Below, one piece after another: positions 35,072 through 47,795 of a stretch of 64,000 nt of DNA. Source of the stretch: Apophysomyces variabilis (taxonomy: Eukaryota > Mucoromycota > Mucoromycetes > Mucorales > Mucoraceae); assembly GCA_002749535.1 (NCBI GenBank), contig MZZL01000409.1, forward strand, positions 1,160,604 to 1,224,603, written 5' to 3'. The stretch's first letter is position 1; each line of letters opens with the position of its first letter. Both the position numbers and the translations under genes were made by a program. Below the pieces are notes generated by a model that searched no databases, was not told the DNA's origin, and worked only from the letters and a program-made list of their open reading frames with translations.

Positions 35072-37699
35072 ATGAATAGGATCGCACCACCCATTCGAAC
35101 AGACGGCATAGACTACGAAGCAATCCATGTGTTGGTAGAACAGTGTAAAGCGACAGGCGTATGGAGCCCACTGGAGGACAGACTATTAGCTGTGTTTGGC
35201 GACATCCACGCATTGAATGCAAGCTTTATTACGGTATCATCATAAATCAAAGAAGACATCTGCTTAATGCTGTCTCTTGTGTTTTCCAGAAGAGCAACGC
35301 TTTATACAGTCTATGTCCTGTTGATAAACAGCAAGCGCGTATGGCATTCGAATTGTTACAGACTGAGGAATGCTTTTTATCCTCCTGCATGCTGTTATTA
35401 ACATGCCAATAGTGTCCCTCGTATATTACGGAACAGTTAGAGAGGCGGTCACGCAACCTCTTGCGATATTGTGTTAGAAATAGTAAAGAAAAGATAGGAA
35501 TACAGCATTTAAATATGCTTGTAGTCATGTTCCAGGTAAAGTTGCTTGCTGTCCGGTCATTGGCACTGATATATCCAGGAAGTGCCCTACGTTTGTCAAT
35601 CCTTTTTATCTAAACGGAATTCTGATCGATCTGTGCGAGTTTACTGCCAATTTAACCGATCACTTGCAGGACAAGCTTTGTCGATATCTTATCGAATCCA
35701 TTGAGGGATCTTCGTCGACATCCGAGTTCGAACACATCTTACTCCTGTTCCAACAGCTTATTCGCGACCTAGTGACACGATCTGAAATAAGTCCTAATTC
35801 GAACCCATCTATTATTGACGCAACGAAATGTCTCGCCATGATGTGTAAGTATCTATAAGACCTGTTTGTGCCTGTGCGTTTTGTTTCTGAGCCAAGAAGA
35901 TAGACAGACTCAACGAGCGCCGTCATTATGTGCACTATACCGAATTTTATAACGATGAATTGAACGACAAGTTAGAGATCAAAGAGGATTTCCCCAATTA
36001 CAAGGACCATAAAGGGTACCGGCTAGAAAGGCTGTAAAGAGAATAATGCGAGCAGATATCAGCGTAGATTTTCATTCTGCGACTATCCGTTTATCTTGAA
36101 TCCCGCGGTGAAAGCCGATATACTCAAGATAGAGAGCGTATTTCAGATGAGACATGAGCTCCAAGATGCGTTCTTTCGGGCTCTATTTCAAGGTGAAGTT
36201 ATTGATTGACTGAAATCTCTGCTTATACGTTTTACAGGAGTCAACAGCCCTTATCTTGTCCTAGAAATCCGCCGTGATCATATAATATCGGACGCTTTAC
36301 AACAGGTAGCAGAAAAGGAACCAATCTCTAAGAGTCCGATATAATGTCTATTACTCATAGCTTGAAGAGAAATCCGTTCATGACCTAAAGAAACAGCTAC
36401 GGGTGCAGTTCGTAGGGGAAGAGGGTGTTGATGAAGGTGGCGTTCAGAAAGAGTTTTTCCATTTAATTGTTCGAGAATTATTTGATCCAAAATACGGTAA
36501 GCAATTAGAAAGAAAAGTGATAACTTGAACTTATAGTTATGGTTACAGGTATGTTTACCTTTAACGAGGAATCAAGATTATGCTGGTTTAGTTCAAGCCC
36601 TTCTGTGGATGATTACACAATCCGAGAATACAAACTCGTAGGCTTGTTGCTGGGTCTTGCGGTCTATAACAGCGTCATTTTGGATTTGCATTTTCCTCTT
36701 GCTCTGTATAAACACCTCATGAATATCGATGTTGGATTATCAGATCTGGAACAGCTTGATCCAGTTAAGTAATCATATGTATGACACTGTACTGACGATG
36801 GAAACAGAGCCTTGGAAGAGGACTCAAGCATTTGCTTGCATTCGATGGTGATGTTGAAACCGAATACGATCAAACCTTTCAAATAAACGTTGAATCGTAC
36901 GGCCATGTATATACATTTGACTTGAAGCCTACGGGGTCAACGATCCAGCTAACAAACCAGAATCGCGAAGGTAGGATAATAGAGAGTCATAAGAGCAGAT
37001 TAACAATGAAACTAGAATTTGTGGAATTGTATATCCGGTTTATCCTTTATAAATCAGTGAAGAAACAGCTACTTGCGTTTCAGGAAGGATTTCGCCTTGT
37101 CTGCCAAGATAGCGCCATAAAGGTAATGAAACCGCAACGAAACATTAGTTTACATCTATTTTTATAGATTTTCAGGCCGGAGGAAGTTGAACAGCTAATC
37201 TGTGGAAGCTCTGACCTTGATTTTGAAGCATTAGAAAAATCAACTGTATACGACGGCGGATGGACCAAAGATTCTTCTATTATCAAGTAATCATGTTGCC
37301 TTGACAGGTTTTAGAGATTCTTATAATTCCTACAGATATTTTTGGGAGATCGTGCATTCCTTTTCTCCACAAGAGAAGAAGAAGCTTTTATTTTTCGCAA
37401 CAGGTTCAGATAGGGTAAGCCAACAAAAAAAGTTAGCGAGATGCTCATATAAACGTGCCAAGGCGCCAATTGGAGGTCTAAGCAAATTGCAATTTGTAAT
37501 TGCTAAAAACGGGGGTGATTCTAACAGGTAACGGAGCCAGGTTCCAACATGAGTGTTTAACCTTCATGTCTTGCATAGGTTACCGACTTCCCATACGTGT
37601 TATAATGTATTACTATTATGCGAATACAGCAGTAAAGAGAAATTACGCGAACGATTACTAACAAGTATCAGTAATTCGGAGGGTTTCGGTATGATATAG
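35072..37699 (+). CDS. HECT-domain E3 ubiquitin ligase (HECTD2-like), one in-frame TAG
   Basis: Fourteen exons: 35072-35233, 35290-35535, 35583-35844, 35892-36015, 36056-36192, 36238-36305, 36361-36496, 36549-36763, 36808-36970, 37016-37122, 37168-37286, 37336-37414, 37463-37527 and 37579-37699. They encode about 667 positions. The N-terminal half is helical. [19 protein letters not shown] and [16 protein letters not shown] lead into the HECT domain: [61 protein letters not shown], and the catalytic Cys (codon 37598-37600) in [13 protein letters not shown], 32 residues from the end. The frame contains TAG at 35410-35412 between LLLTCQ and [13 protein letters not shown], both of which look coding. 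It may be a nonsense allele or error, or lie in a 102-nt intron (35339-35440, weak donor GTATGG). Otherwise the gene looks intact and constrained. Confidence 0.85.
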
Positions 37700-38840
37700 A
37701 TGAAATAAAATATTTTGCAATTACTTTGCGCTGAGAGGGACGAATTTCACGCTAGGTATATTACTGCAACAGAATGCTCAAGACTGAATGAAAAAAAGCC
37801 ATGCCTTAACCGTGCATAGTTCAAATCTTGTTTAGATCTAATATAACCATAGGATAGCACAATCCTGTTTCTTTACTGATGATGTTGTTTCGATGAAGCA
37901 TGACGACAAGAAGCAATGGGTTGAGCACTATTGTTATATTCTCACAACATATGTTGGCTGAGGAAGGATGTTCGCATCGATTAAGAACGATACATAAGCT
38001 GATGAATGATAAGGAACACTTGAGTGATAACATCCGTTTTTCAGTCTATTGCATATTTCTGTTCCATATGGGTAAATTGTTGCGCTACAAACTGTCAACT
38101 CATCCAAGTTGGACATCTGTATAAGTAGCTTGCTGATGACCTATCAATAAAAGCTACGTGTACATGCGTGTGTCTAATTCCTTGACAGATGATCGTTTCC
38201 ATAAGTCATCTAGGTTTGAGTTGGTGTTGTATCTGTCTATGTTTCCCTTTTTTTTTCCTACTGTCTTACACTTTATGAGCGATATTGCTTCCATTGAAGG
38301 TTTAGCGAGCAAATACTTTTGTCGTCGTTATTTGTTGCTGAAGAATGTGAATTGGGTAAGACACAATGAGGATGTTTTTAGATACGTTCCTTCGTAAACA
38401 CGTATGAATTGTTGTCGCTTTCATTTCTTCTTTGGACATCTTTTCTCTTTTGCCAGGACCCGTTCCCGCTGTTGGTAAATATACACGCTTTCGAATTGCT
38501 CTCTTTACCCTTGATTCACTTCATGTTGGATAGTCCTCTCATGGTTGATGCGGTCGAGGTGCTTTTACTCTCATGACCCTCCCGCTCTCACTTTGATTTC
38601 TTTTCTTCGTCTCGTGCCTCAAGATTAGCAGCTGCCTCTCCTAACGGAGTGTCCGTATCCCATGGATTTAGATAAGGTGTTTGTACGTACTTTTTTATCT
38701 CTTATTAAATGAACAATTGCATACTGACAACATCTTTTTCCATCTGTAGCTCCTAACAGCTTTTTCGTTTTACCAAGTCTGGTTTTTTCTTTAAGAGAAA
38801 GCTCAATACAGTTGATCGCCCTGGGATTGGATAACCCGCG
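37700..38840. other. Gene-poor interval between HECT ligase gene and repeat copy B
   Basis: Short open frames only, none with a recognisable domain. C/T-rich stretches at 38420-38470 and 38570-38640. Confidence 0.35.
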
Positions 38841-39108
38841 CTCCCCATCCCATGCGTTGGGATTGTCCTTCGGGGGGTTAAGTAAGAAGAACTCATATCA
38901 CTCCCATTTATTAACCATGAATTATATTTTGCGCAATTCCAATAAATTTTGTGTACACTGAAGTATCAAGTTGATGTAAGTAAAATGTTACTTCCCGCAT
39001 AACATATATACTAAGAACGTATGTACTTTACTTTAGACCAAACTTGACTCTTTTCTGGTCGTAAAATTTGTTTTTTAGAGTAGCGCAAAATATGATTCGA
39101 TTAAACAG
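38841..39108 (+). repeat. Dispersed repeat, copy B, with inverted arms and intron-like core
   Basis: Partner of 22150-22416 in the same orientation, diverged but collinear. Arms at about 38926-38976 (ATTTTGCGCAATTCC...) and 39036-39090 (...AGAGTAGCGCAAAAT) are inverted. The core again starts GTAAGTAAAAT and ends TACTTTAG with TACTAAG before it. Both copies keep the splice-like signals. Confidence 0.7.
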
Positions 39109-40604
39109 TGAAATCCACAAGTAGACAGGACATATGCAGACAGAAGATTGAACTATTTATGTTACCCTTTTTTCCTATTTTCTCCACAACCCTGACCGGA
39201 CATTTTAGTTACACGTATATTTTCTCTCGTCTCCTTTCCTTTTTTTTTTCTGCAATATGATGCCATCCAGTACATGCTTGCAAGGGGTTAACTCTGTGTG
39301 TGTGTGTGTTGGTTGATCTCTGTGCAGATTTCGAACGCCGCTCGGCTTTTAGCTGAGACGGATAAACAAAAGGTTTACGGAGTTGTTGTTCTTAGGAAGA
39401 TGGTTTCTGTCGTAGTGTGTTTCAGTTAAGGCTCTTTCTGCCAAGGAAAGTCCGATAAACCATGGTTTTAGATAATCAGCCTTTTCCGAGGGAGCGAGAA
39501 ACGGATAGATCTTTGAAGGGGGGGGATTTAGATTTCTCACCATCACTACATGTGCTTTTTAATTGTTAAGACGCCTTGTGGGACCTGAGACACTATATTT
39601 GGAAACAAAGAATCTCGAGTATAGAATGCTAGTTCTACAAGTTGAGTCTTGGAACAACCCTTCTTTCGAGAGTAATAAATTTCCTGTATTTGCTGCCATG
39701 TTATAAAAAGCAAATAAGGTTCGATCTGCGGTAAAAAGAGAACTATGGTTACGCCCTTTGAGGAATTCGGGGGAGGAGGGGGGTTCGGTTAGTTATTTGC
39801 GTCAAACAAACGGTGTTAGGAAGTTAGCCCTTGTCATTAAGTCTTTGTGTTAGACCAAGACTTATCATATGATAAATGGGATCCATATTATTCGCTGATA
39901 TCGAAAAAATGACGCGAGGTGAGATGGAAGCTTTGACTGAGTTGCTTCCATGAACTTTGTTTGCTTCTCCGAATCATGATCAAAGGAAGAAATTTCAAGC
40001 ATCTTACAGAGACCAAACAGAAACAAAACAATTCAAATAAAAATCACCAAACGCCTTCCACGATTTATTTTATCTCTCAGTAGTCAGTTGCATCTACTTT
40101 GACTTGACCAAAGGATCCAGGTAAGATGAGACGTATAAACAAACGTGAAAGGATTCAACAGAGAAACGAAAAAAAGGTTAAGAAAAAGCCGAAAACACCA
40201 ACGGATAGAAAAAAGAAGATATGATACAAACTGAAAGTAAATAAGAAGAAATAAAGTAAAGAAAAAAAGAAAATAAAAAGCAAGAAACATGGACGAGCAT
40301 TACAATTTTGCGCAAATACCAAAAAAAAAGCCATTCTCACAACCCCGAAAGAAAAGAAAAAGTAAAAAAAAAAGATACAGTAGAACTACACACATACACT
40401 GTGCTTCACAATAAACAAAACCAAGAGGGAAACAAATATACAAAGAAGAAAGGGTATGAAGAAAGGGCGAAAGGGAAAAAACAAAAAGGGAAAGGTAGCG
40501 TTCATGTAAGCAAAGTGTTTGAGATAGCGAGCTTGTGAAGAATGATAAAAAAAAGGGAGAGCACTAACTGAAATGTTCATCATAACCAGGGTGCCATGTT
40601 TCTT
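39109..40604. other. Gene-free interval with strong purine tract
   Basis: 40130-40560 is an almost continuous A/G tract on the plus strand, i.e. T/C-rich in the sense of the next gene, probably its 3' region. A short GT repeat lies at 39296-39309. No gene recognised. Confidence 0.4.
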
Positions 40605-41704
40605 TTATGATGCCGCCTCGATCTTGAGCATGGATCTTAGTCCACGTTGTATCTCGGACAAGGTCCTATCTGTATCGACGTCGTGAGAAGTTGCAAGTTT
40701 CGTGGGTACTTGTTGGCGGTGGTAGTGACGAGAAGGAGTCAGCAGGTTCATAAGTTCCGTAGATTGTTGTTGAAGTGATGGTTCATGCGAAGGACGATAG
40801 TCCTCTATTACGAAAACGTCGTCAGGGTCGTGGAATGTTTGATGTTGTGGTTGTTCGAGGTGAAGGTTCAATGAAACAGTCCGTTGACGCATGTGAGTGA
40901 ATGACTCGGCAGGAAGGAGAGTAGAAGAAGTTGCACCTGCATTAAAGGCAGGGATTGGTAGAGCACTTGGGGCAGGAGCATTGTTAAATGTCGGACCAGC
41001 ATAAACCTGGCTTCTAAGGTCGATAGCACTGCTTGAACGACGGCGTGTACGTCCCGAGTCATGTCTGAGAATATGAACAGACCCCCAATTTCAGTTTCAC
41101 AATTTCATCTTTCCGAAATTTTTTTCCCTTATTACCTCTTTTTCTGCTGCAGTGGTGGGAAGGCTGAGGCAGCGGGGACTTGTTGCTTTTGATGGAGTTG
41201 AAGCTGCGTATTGCGCTTGTTTTTTTGGCGCTTACTCTGCACGGCCTTTTTTGCCGTAGCATCAGAATCATCAGATTCGGTTGAACTTGAAGAGGAAGGA
41301 GGACTGACACTCAACTCAAGGTCTACTTGAGAACTTTGTAGAGCATCGGTCATCAATTCGATATCTCTTCGTCTTTCGGCTCGACGGACCTTGACGGGTA
41401 AGACGGTACGTCGTTGCTGCGGAGTGGATGGTACAGAGGAGGATGGTTTTTTAGGAGGGATAGTCTTGGGCTGAGTCTTTTTCTTTTCGGCCAGTTTGAG
41501 CTTGTCTGAGTCTTGTTTATCATGGTCTTGTAATTTTTTGTTCTGTTTTTTGCCATGAGCTGATTGAGCTCTCTGTGGCAATCGCGGATTGTTCTTTGCA
41601 AGATGTTTTCTTGTAGGTTGCATTGATTTAGATGTAGTAGGTGCTGGAGTTGTATTTGATTGCACCAAGTTCTTTGTTCTGATGGACACAGCCTGAGTTG
41701 TCAT
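40605..41704 (-). CDS. Candidate mRNA decapping enhancer, Edc1/PNRC-like
   Basis: Two exons on the minus strand, 41704-41136 and 41064-40605, joined in phase 2, give 342 residues. The N-terminal half is basic and low-complexity (Lys/Pro/Gln-rich, KKQNKKLQDHDKQDSDKLK). A Ser/Asp patch (PPSSSSSTESDDSD) follows. The only clear conserved element is QVYAGPTFNNAPAPSALPIP at the start of exon 2. The YAG..F...PAP..LP.P pattern is the short motif by which fungal Edc1/Edc2 and animal PNRC proteins bind Dcp1-Dcp2 and stimulate decapping. The rest is disordered, as in that family. The assignment depends on one linear motif. A different disordered regulator using the same motif class is possible. Confidence 0.65.
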
Positions 41705-42724
41705 CTTGTTATAAAAGAGAAAGAGAGAGAAATGAGGTTAAGAAGAAACAAAAGAAAGAATCAAAGGGCCGGAAAATAAGGGAAGACAAGATATATCGGA
41801 ATAAGAAGAGGAGAAGAATATGAGATACAAAAAAAAAGAAAAAAGAAAAGAGAAGGAAGAAAATAGGTAAGAGGAGAAAGTGATAATATTAGGGCGGAAA
41901 GAAAAGGGTTTATGAAGAAGAAGAAAGGTCGATGTTATATAGAGTGTGAGTGTGAGTGTGAGTGGAGAGAGTGTTAAAAGAGAAGGTTATAACATGCGAA
42001 AACAAAATGGATTAAAGGAAGGAAAAGAAAAAAAAATAAACAGCTGGGGAACCGCTTTTTCTAACCAAAAAAAAATGGTTTATACAACAGCCTATTGTAA
42101 AAATATATCCATCTCCTCATTGGTTCAGTATGACATGTGTTAAAACACCGAAACGAGTGATGTCCCTTTCTTCATATTCACACTCCGTTATATATATATT
42201 TATATATATTGAACAGATGGGAGGAGTAGGATCTTCATACGTTGAGCAAAAGGAGAAGGAAAAATAGAATCGATTCATAATTTTTACACATCAAATGGGG
42301 ATTCATACATCATTAAAAATAATAACAAAGATTACTTCCTCTTTCTCTCTCTCTCTCTCTTTTTTTTTGTTTATATCTTTATCATTCATTCACTCTCTGT
42401 CTTCTATTTAGTCTTCTTGTAAGCATCTTGCATGATATTGTATCTAGCTTTAGTAAGTAGGACAACACAATGAGTCTATTATCAGTGCAACACAACATCC
42501 TATAAGCAGTATTGCATGACAGGAGCTTACTTGCTGTCCTATTCATCACTATCCTCCCTTTTTTAGTCACGCTTTGTCTTCCTCTCTTTCCCTCTCTTTC
42601 CCTCTATCTCTCTCTCTCTCTCTCTCTTTTCCTTTCTCTTTGTTTTATTTTTCTTTTCATTTGGTTGATATCTCACTCACTCTCTCTTGTATGTGAGAAT
42701 AAATACAAATATATCCGATATTTC
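41705..42724. promoter_or_regulatory. Divergent promoter region with simple-sequence tracts
   Basis: Between the divergent Edc1-like and CAP-Gly genes. It holds a purine tract (41715-41900), a GTGTGA-type repeat (41942-41965), a short TATATA run (42189-42210) and two CT-repeat tracts (42340-42362 and 42584-42640) before the CAP-Gly gene. All look like promoter or 5' UTR low-complexity sequence. Confidence 0.45.
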
Positions 42725-45700
42725 ATGTCAAGATTACCCAGCACGACTCCCTTGTCGAGTGGGTTACAAAAGCTTAGTCGCTTTTCTCAACAACCTTCTC
42801 GGAAAAAACGAAACGAAAACTCCCCATTACAACAAACAAAATCTACTCGATCAACATCGCAATCACAAACATCAGATTCATCTTACGATGAAGTTGACTC
42901 TCCTATTTCCTTGACGCGGTATTCAATCTCTTCCAGCAGTACGACCCAGACTGCCTCAACCACTCCTCGCACTTCGCTCACAACTCCTTCCCCTAGTGCA
43001 ACCAAATTAATATCTAGACCTTCTTTGTTGGCAAAAACCAATGAGACGTCTAAACTAAGTGTGGGCGATCGTGTAGCAGTGGATTCCATGGGCATAGTTG
43101 GCACATTGAAATACATTGGTCCTACTCAGTTCAAGGCAGGTACTTGGGCTGGGATTCAGCTTGATACCATCGGCACTGGAAAGAACAACGGATCAGTGAA
43201 TGGGTAATCCCACGATAAACTAAGAAAAGAATTGTCACCTTATCTTTGACATGCCCCATCGTTTTTCTTCCTTTAGCGTACGCTACTTCACGTGTCCACC
43301 GCGCACTGGCATATTCGTCATGCTATGCAAGTTAACACCAGTAGATCAAAACACGCCATCAAACTCCCCTACAAAAAAGCGACGATCTACTCCAAGTAGT
43401 ACGCTGAGGTCACGCGCTTCTCCCTATATTGGATTGTCGCAACCATCCAAAGGCCCGGTTAAGCCCGAAGCATCGCAATCGGCGATCATGTCATCTCCGA
43501 CTTGGATGGCTCGACATCGATCGCCAACACCAAGTTTACCGCCAAGTCCGGAAGCATCTCGATCACATCTCTGTATCAAACCAACCACAACAGGAATTCC
43601 TTCACCAGCAACAACACCAAGTACTTCAACCGCCCAGGACAATAGCCTCGTGAATGGGACAAAAAAGGATGGCTTTCCATCTGTCACACCTCAAAGTCCT
43701 AATATGGTTAAATTACGCGATGGTGCCTCCTCTATTGATCTTTACACCAACTGGAGCACGCAGACAGATTGGTCAAACACGAACCAGATATCAGGCGACT
43801 CAGAAGCATCAACTCGTACTTACCAATTCAACTCACGTGATGCCATTTCTAAAGTCCAGAATCAAGAAAACAATTCACTCAATGAGGATTCGCTGAGCCC
43901 CACAAAAAGTGATGATGTGTGGGAACAGACAGCATGCCCCAGTCCTCAGAATAGAGTCAATATATCAAATGAGGAGACAGTGTCTGAGGTAGTGCAAAGT
44001 TTAACGGAATCTGCAACACGTGCCGATGCCAACCTAACGATAATCGTACCAACTAAACGCGCCAGCATCTTTCAACACCAGTTAGAAGAGCACAACATAT
44101 CCCTGCAAGCTGAAATCGAACGCCATATATCCGAGAAAGAACAGCTAGTAAAAAAGGTCCATCTGTTGGAAAATGAAAAAAATGCTGACCAAATGGAAAT
44201 GGACATTTTGAAACGTGAATTGGCAGACAGAACCCACACCATGGAAGGTTATCAGTCTCACATTCTTCACTTGGAGCAATCTGTGGAAGATCTGAAGCGT
44301 GCAGGCATGGAGAGCCTTGAATTGTACGACAGTGCCGTCCGATTACATCAAGATGACATGAAAAAGTTGAATACGAAGTTGACAGAAAAACAAAGTCATT
44401 TAGAAACCCTCCAATCGGAACGTGAGGATCTAAGGAAAGCCGGTTTGGAAGCCATTGAAGCTTATGAAAAAACCATCAATGATCTGAAAAAGCAATACCG
44501 ATCCATGGTTGACGCCAAAGAACGCCAGCAACAAGAAATGAAAGCAGTGATCGAGCAATTGCAACAGGAGATAACGCAGCTAAAGGAAAGCTCACTGTCC
44601 GAGACAGCACGTCTACAGTTAGAAGATGATCTCAAGGCTGCCAAAGAGGCATTGACTGAAGAACGTGAAAAAGTAGTAAATCTAGAGAAGAAGAATGGAG
44701 AATTGGAACAAAAGATAAAGGATATATACGCTGAGCACGAAGCACAACTAACAGCTTATACCCAAGATCTCGAAGAAAAAAGACGAAAAGAAACCGAAGT
44801 CCATGAACTTAGAAAGTCAAAAGAGATTGTCGAGCGCGACCTGGTTACGATCAAAGAGAAGCTAGCAGATGCAGAAAGCACACTGATAGAGGTGCGAGCG
44901 CATGATCATTTGGTAGAGGACACCCTGGGCTTGTTGGAACAGGAGCGGCAGCAGCACGCGTATGATATGGAGATGCTGCGCATTGAGATTGAGAAGCTAG
45001 AAACGCAAAATTCAACTTTGATCAAGGAAAAGGAGCGATCATTGATCTTATCCAGCAAATATGAAAAGGGATTCCGAAGACAGATTGATGCGCTCAAAAA
45101 GGAGAACGCACAGCTGACAGCTGATCACGAAAAACTGCGTCTCTCGCACGCAGAAATAGAGAAAGAATGCATACGTCTAATGGATGAAGTTGAAAGATTA
45201 CGCACAACTGAGCCAGTGGTGCTGCTTTCGCGCGCAACAGATGATGAAGACGAGGAGATCAACACCAAGGCCCACATAGAAGAACGAATGGTTCGACTAG
45301 AGGAACAACTATGCGAATCGGAAAGTCATCTACAACGTATCCTTATACAGCATGCTGCTGAGATCCGGCAGCTGACAGATAAACATGCTAAAGAATCCCA
45401 AGAACGCTGGCGACAAATAAAGAAGTTAAACGATGACGTTGCTGTACTAGAGCGTCTGATTGAAGATAAATCCTTCAAGGAAGCAGATATGGAGGAGGCA
45501 CTGAAACAGGAGCGACGACGCACCCAGCGACTACAATACCAATTAGGAGATAACAGAGGCTCAATGATATATCGCAATCTTACGGTGTCGAAACGATGGA
45601 CGGCACTTTCCAAACCGGCCGTCAAGGAAGAGGAGGAAGATGCCTACTGTGAGATATGTGAGAAATCAGGGCACGATTTAATGAGTTGTTCTACCGTGCT

Positions 45701-45842
45701 TGAACGGTGCTCCACAAAACTAAACTCTGTTAATACCAGACATGTAAGTATCAGAGATGAAATAGCTACGCTTTTAGCATACTTATACCAACTTGAATAT
45801 GTCAAACAGGTCATATCCCCAGGAAAACCAGTTTTTTCATGA
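42725..45842 (+). CDS. CLIP-170-like microtubule plus-end protein (CAP-Gly, coiled coil, zinc knuckle)
   Basis: Exons 42725-43203 and 43277-45842 encode up to 1,014 residues. A Ser/Thr-rich basic N-terminus (MSRLPSTTPLSSGLQKL) precedes a CAP-Gly domain: LSVGDRVAVDSMGIVGTLKY, GTWAGIQLDTIGTGKNNGSV and GVRYFTCPPRTGIFV. A Ser/Pro-rich basic linker follows, then a coiled coil of some 480 residues (about 44060-45570, for example LEEHNISLQAEIERHISEKE). The C-terminal knuckle is AYCEICEKSGHDLMSC. This order matches CLIP-170 and yeast Bik1/Tip1, which track growing microtubule ends and recruit dynein factors. Near the end, 45744-45809 is a stopless 66-nt GTAAGT..CAG segment. Removing it keeps frame and gives a 992-residue form. 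Confidence 0.92.
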
Positions 45843-47795
45843 ATCTTTTGTAAATTGCGCCGCTATTTATTTTTCTTAATTTCTCCTCCAATTTCTTGCA
45901 TGAATTCATTTTTATCCCTGTTAGTACCCTTTTGTTTTCTTTCCTTCTCCTCCTACACTTCTAATTCACTCTGTAAATGATTTCCTCTTACAAAAAAGAC
46001 AAGACAAACCTAATTCTACACGTACTCTCTTTCCTAGAGCTCAGGAGTTTATATAGCTAAGGAACGCATTACTATACTGTTTACTGAATCGTAATCTACG
46101 CTACACTGAAACAAATTTTAAGTCTAAGGAAAGGATCAAGGTTGCGCTTTAAGTATAAGACAATATGCGTCATTAGTAAATGAGTCACACGAGACGTACG
46201 TTTTAATTGCATCAACTTGGTTCTCCAATGGACACAAATTCATTCCAGTAGCAAGAAATATAAATCGTGGTTAGGGTTTGGAAAAATATGCTGAATACCT
46301 TTGACTTCCCCCAAAAGGGTATCCCATCGCTAGTACGGGCGCTAGCAGCACACCAAATCCATGACGGTTGCTAGCAAGAAGGAGAAGTAACCGGGGAAAT
46401 CCGGTTTGTCTTGAAATCCACCACACCAGCTTGGAGATGTTTTGCTTGCCTGCCTCGTTAGACTATAAAGGAACCAAAGTCGAGGTAACATTCTAAGTGC
46501 TTTGTTGTCTTACCGCTTTGTTAGATGCCGTCTGTGTCCCAAATCACTCTAAGTTTCAAGTTGTGTTGGACGTCCGGAATCGTATGTGTCATCCTTGCTA
46601 TTAGACATGATACTTGTGCCAATTGCCCGGAATAGAGATACAATGAAACACGTTTGAGGTACCTTATTCCATATATACTGTGTCCTGAGATTATATGTCT
46701 ACATAATAATAAGAACATCAAATGTTGTCGTACCTCTTTTCACCCAACCCTTCTCCCGAAAGATACCTTGTGCATACTTTTGCTCAAAGTTGTGCGCATT
46801 TTCTGGAAGGGATCATATTAATAAATGATAACTATTGTTGTCGTCGCAAAGCTTACCTTCTATTGGAAATTTCAGCATGTCATTCCATATTGATATGTTT
46901 TTATGCTTGAAAGATTAATCTATTATACTGGAATCATGCAATTAGATACACCTTCTGACATTTGTACACTTCGACTTAGCAGGTACTTTTGTAACACATT
47001 GAATTGACGAATGTATCAATAGACTACCTAATTAAAGATGCAGTAAAGGATAGGCCAAAAGAAAGATCATAAGAGAACTACACCTCGTCTTATCAATGAA
47101 GGGGTGCGTCATGGTAAGACGTGTTAATGTTGCAGTAATCGCGATAATAAGGAAGCTGTAGTCATTTGATGTCATGAAACAAGCTGCCTGAAAAAATCTA
47201 AGAGGGGCTGGAAGCACAGTATGTCCGATGAAGTTGCCACCTATCGATGGAATGATTATATGCCTGAATTGACTAGTGTTACACGCATGGACTGACCAAT
47301 GTTTTTTGGTCAGTTGATCAATAATCGAAAGCTTATGTCTTTTCACTCGTTATCTATTCATATTACCGTAGTAAGTCATCATCCACCAATTTATGTATCA
47401 TCCTTAACTGAACCTTCCCTTAGCCGGTGTAAATTGCTAGAATACCGTAACATCGATTCTGCTCTTTCTATTCCATTTTTCATTTTGTGAGCGAACATTA
47501 TCGTAAGTTAGCGAAAAACATGCTACATCATCGCCATACTTATCTTAGGTCTTGGCAAGATTTGGACTATGTGCAGTAAAAGCGCAACTCTTTTTTTTTG
47601 AACCTTTGAGCACTCTGCTACAGCACTATGTCAGCGCCAAATTTATTTCCCGCGCTGCAAAAAGCAGTAAGCGGCGCCAGTCTTTGAATATGGCGTACGT
47701 CATTGGTCGGAAGTGACGGCTTAAATAATGGCTGTAAACTGAAGGCAGCTGGGGAAAAGCGCTCTCAATTGTGCTGTAACAGATTGATAAATATC
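45843..47795. other. Long intergenic region, no gene recognised
   Basis: Contains short open frames only. None shows a domain or splice-supported extension, and no tRNA or repeat was found. Confidence 0.4.
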
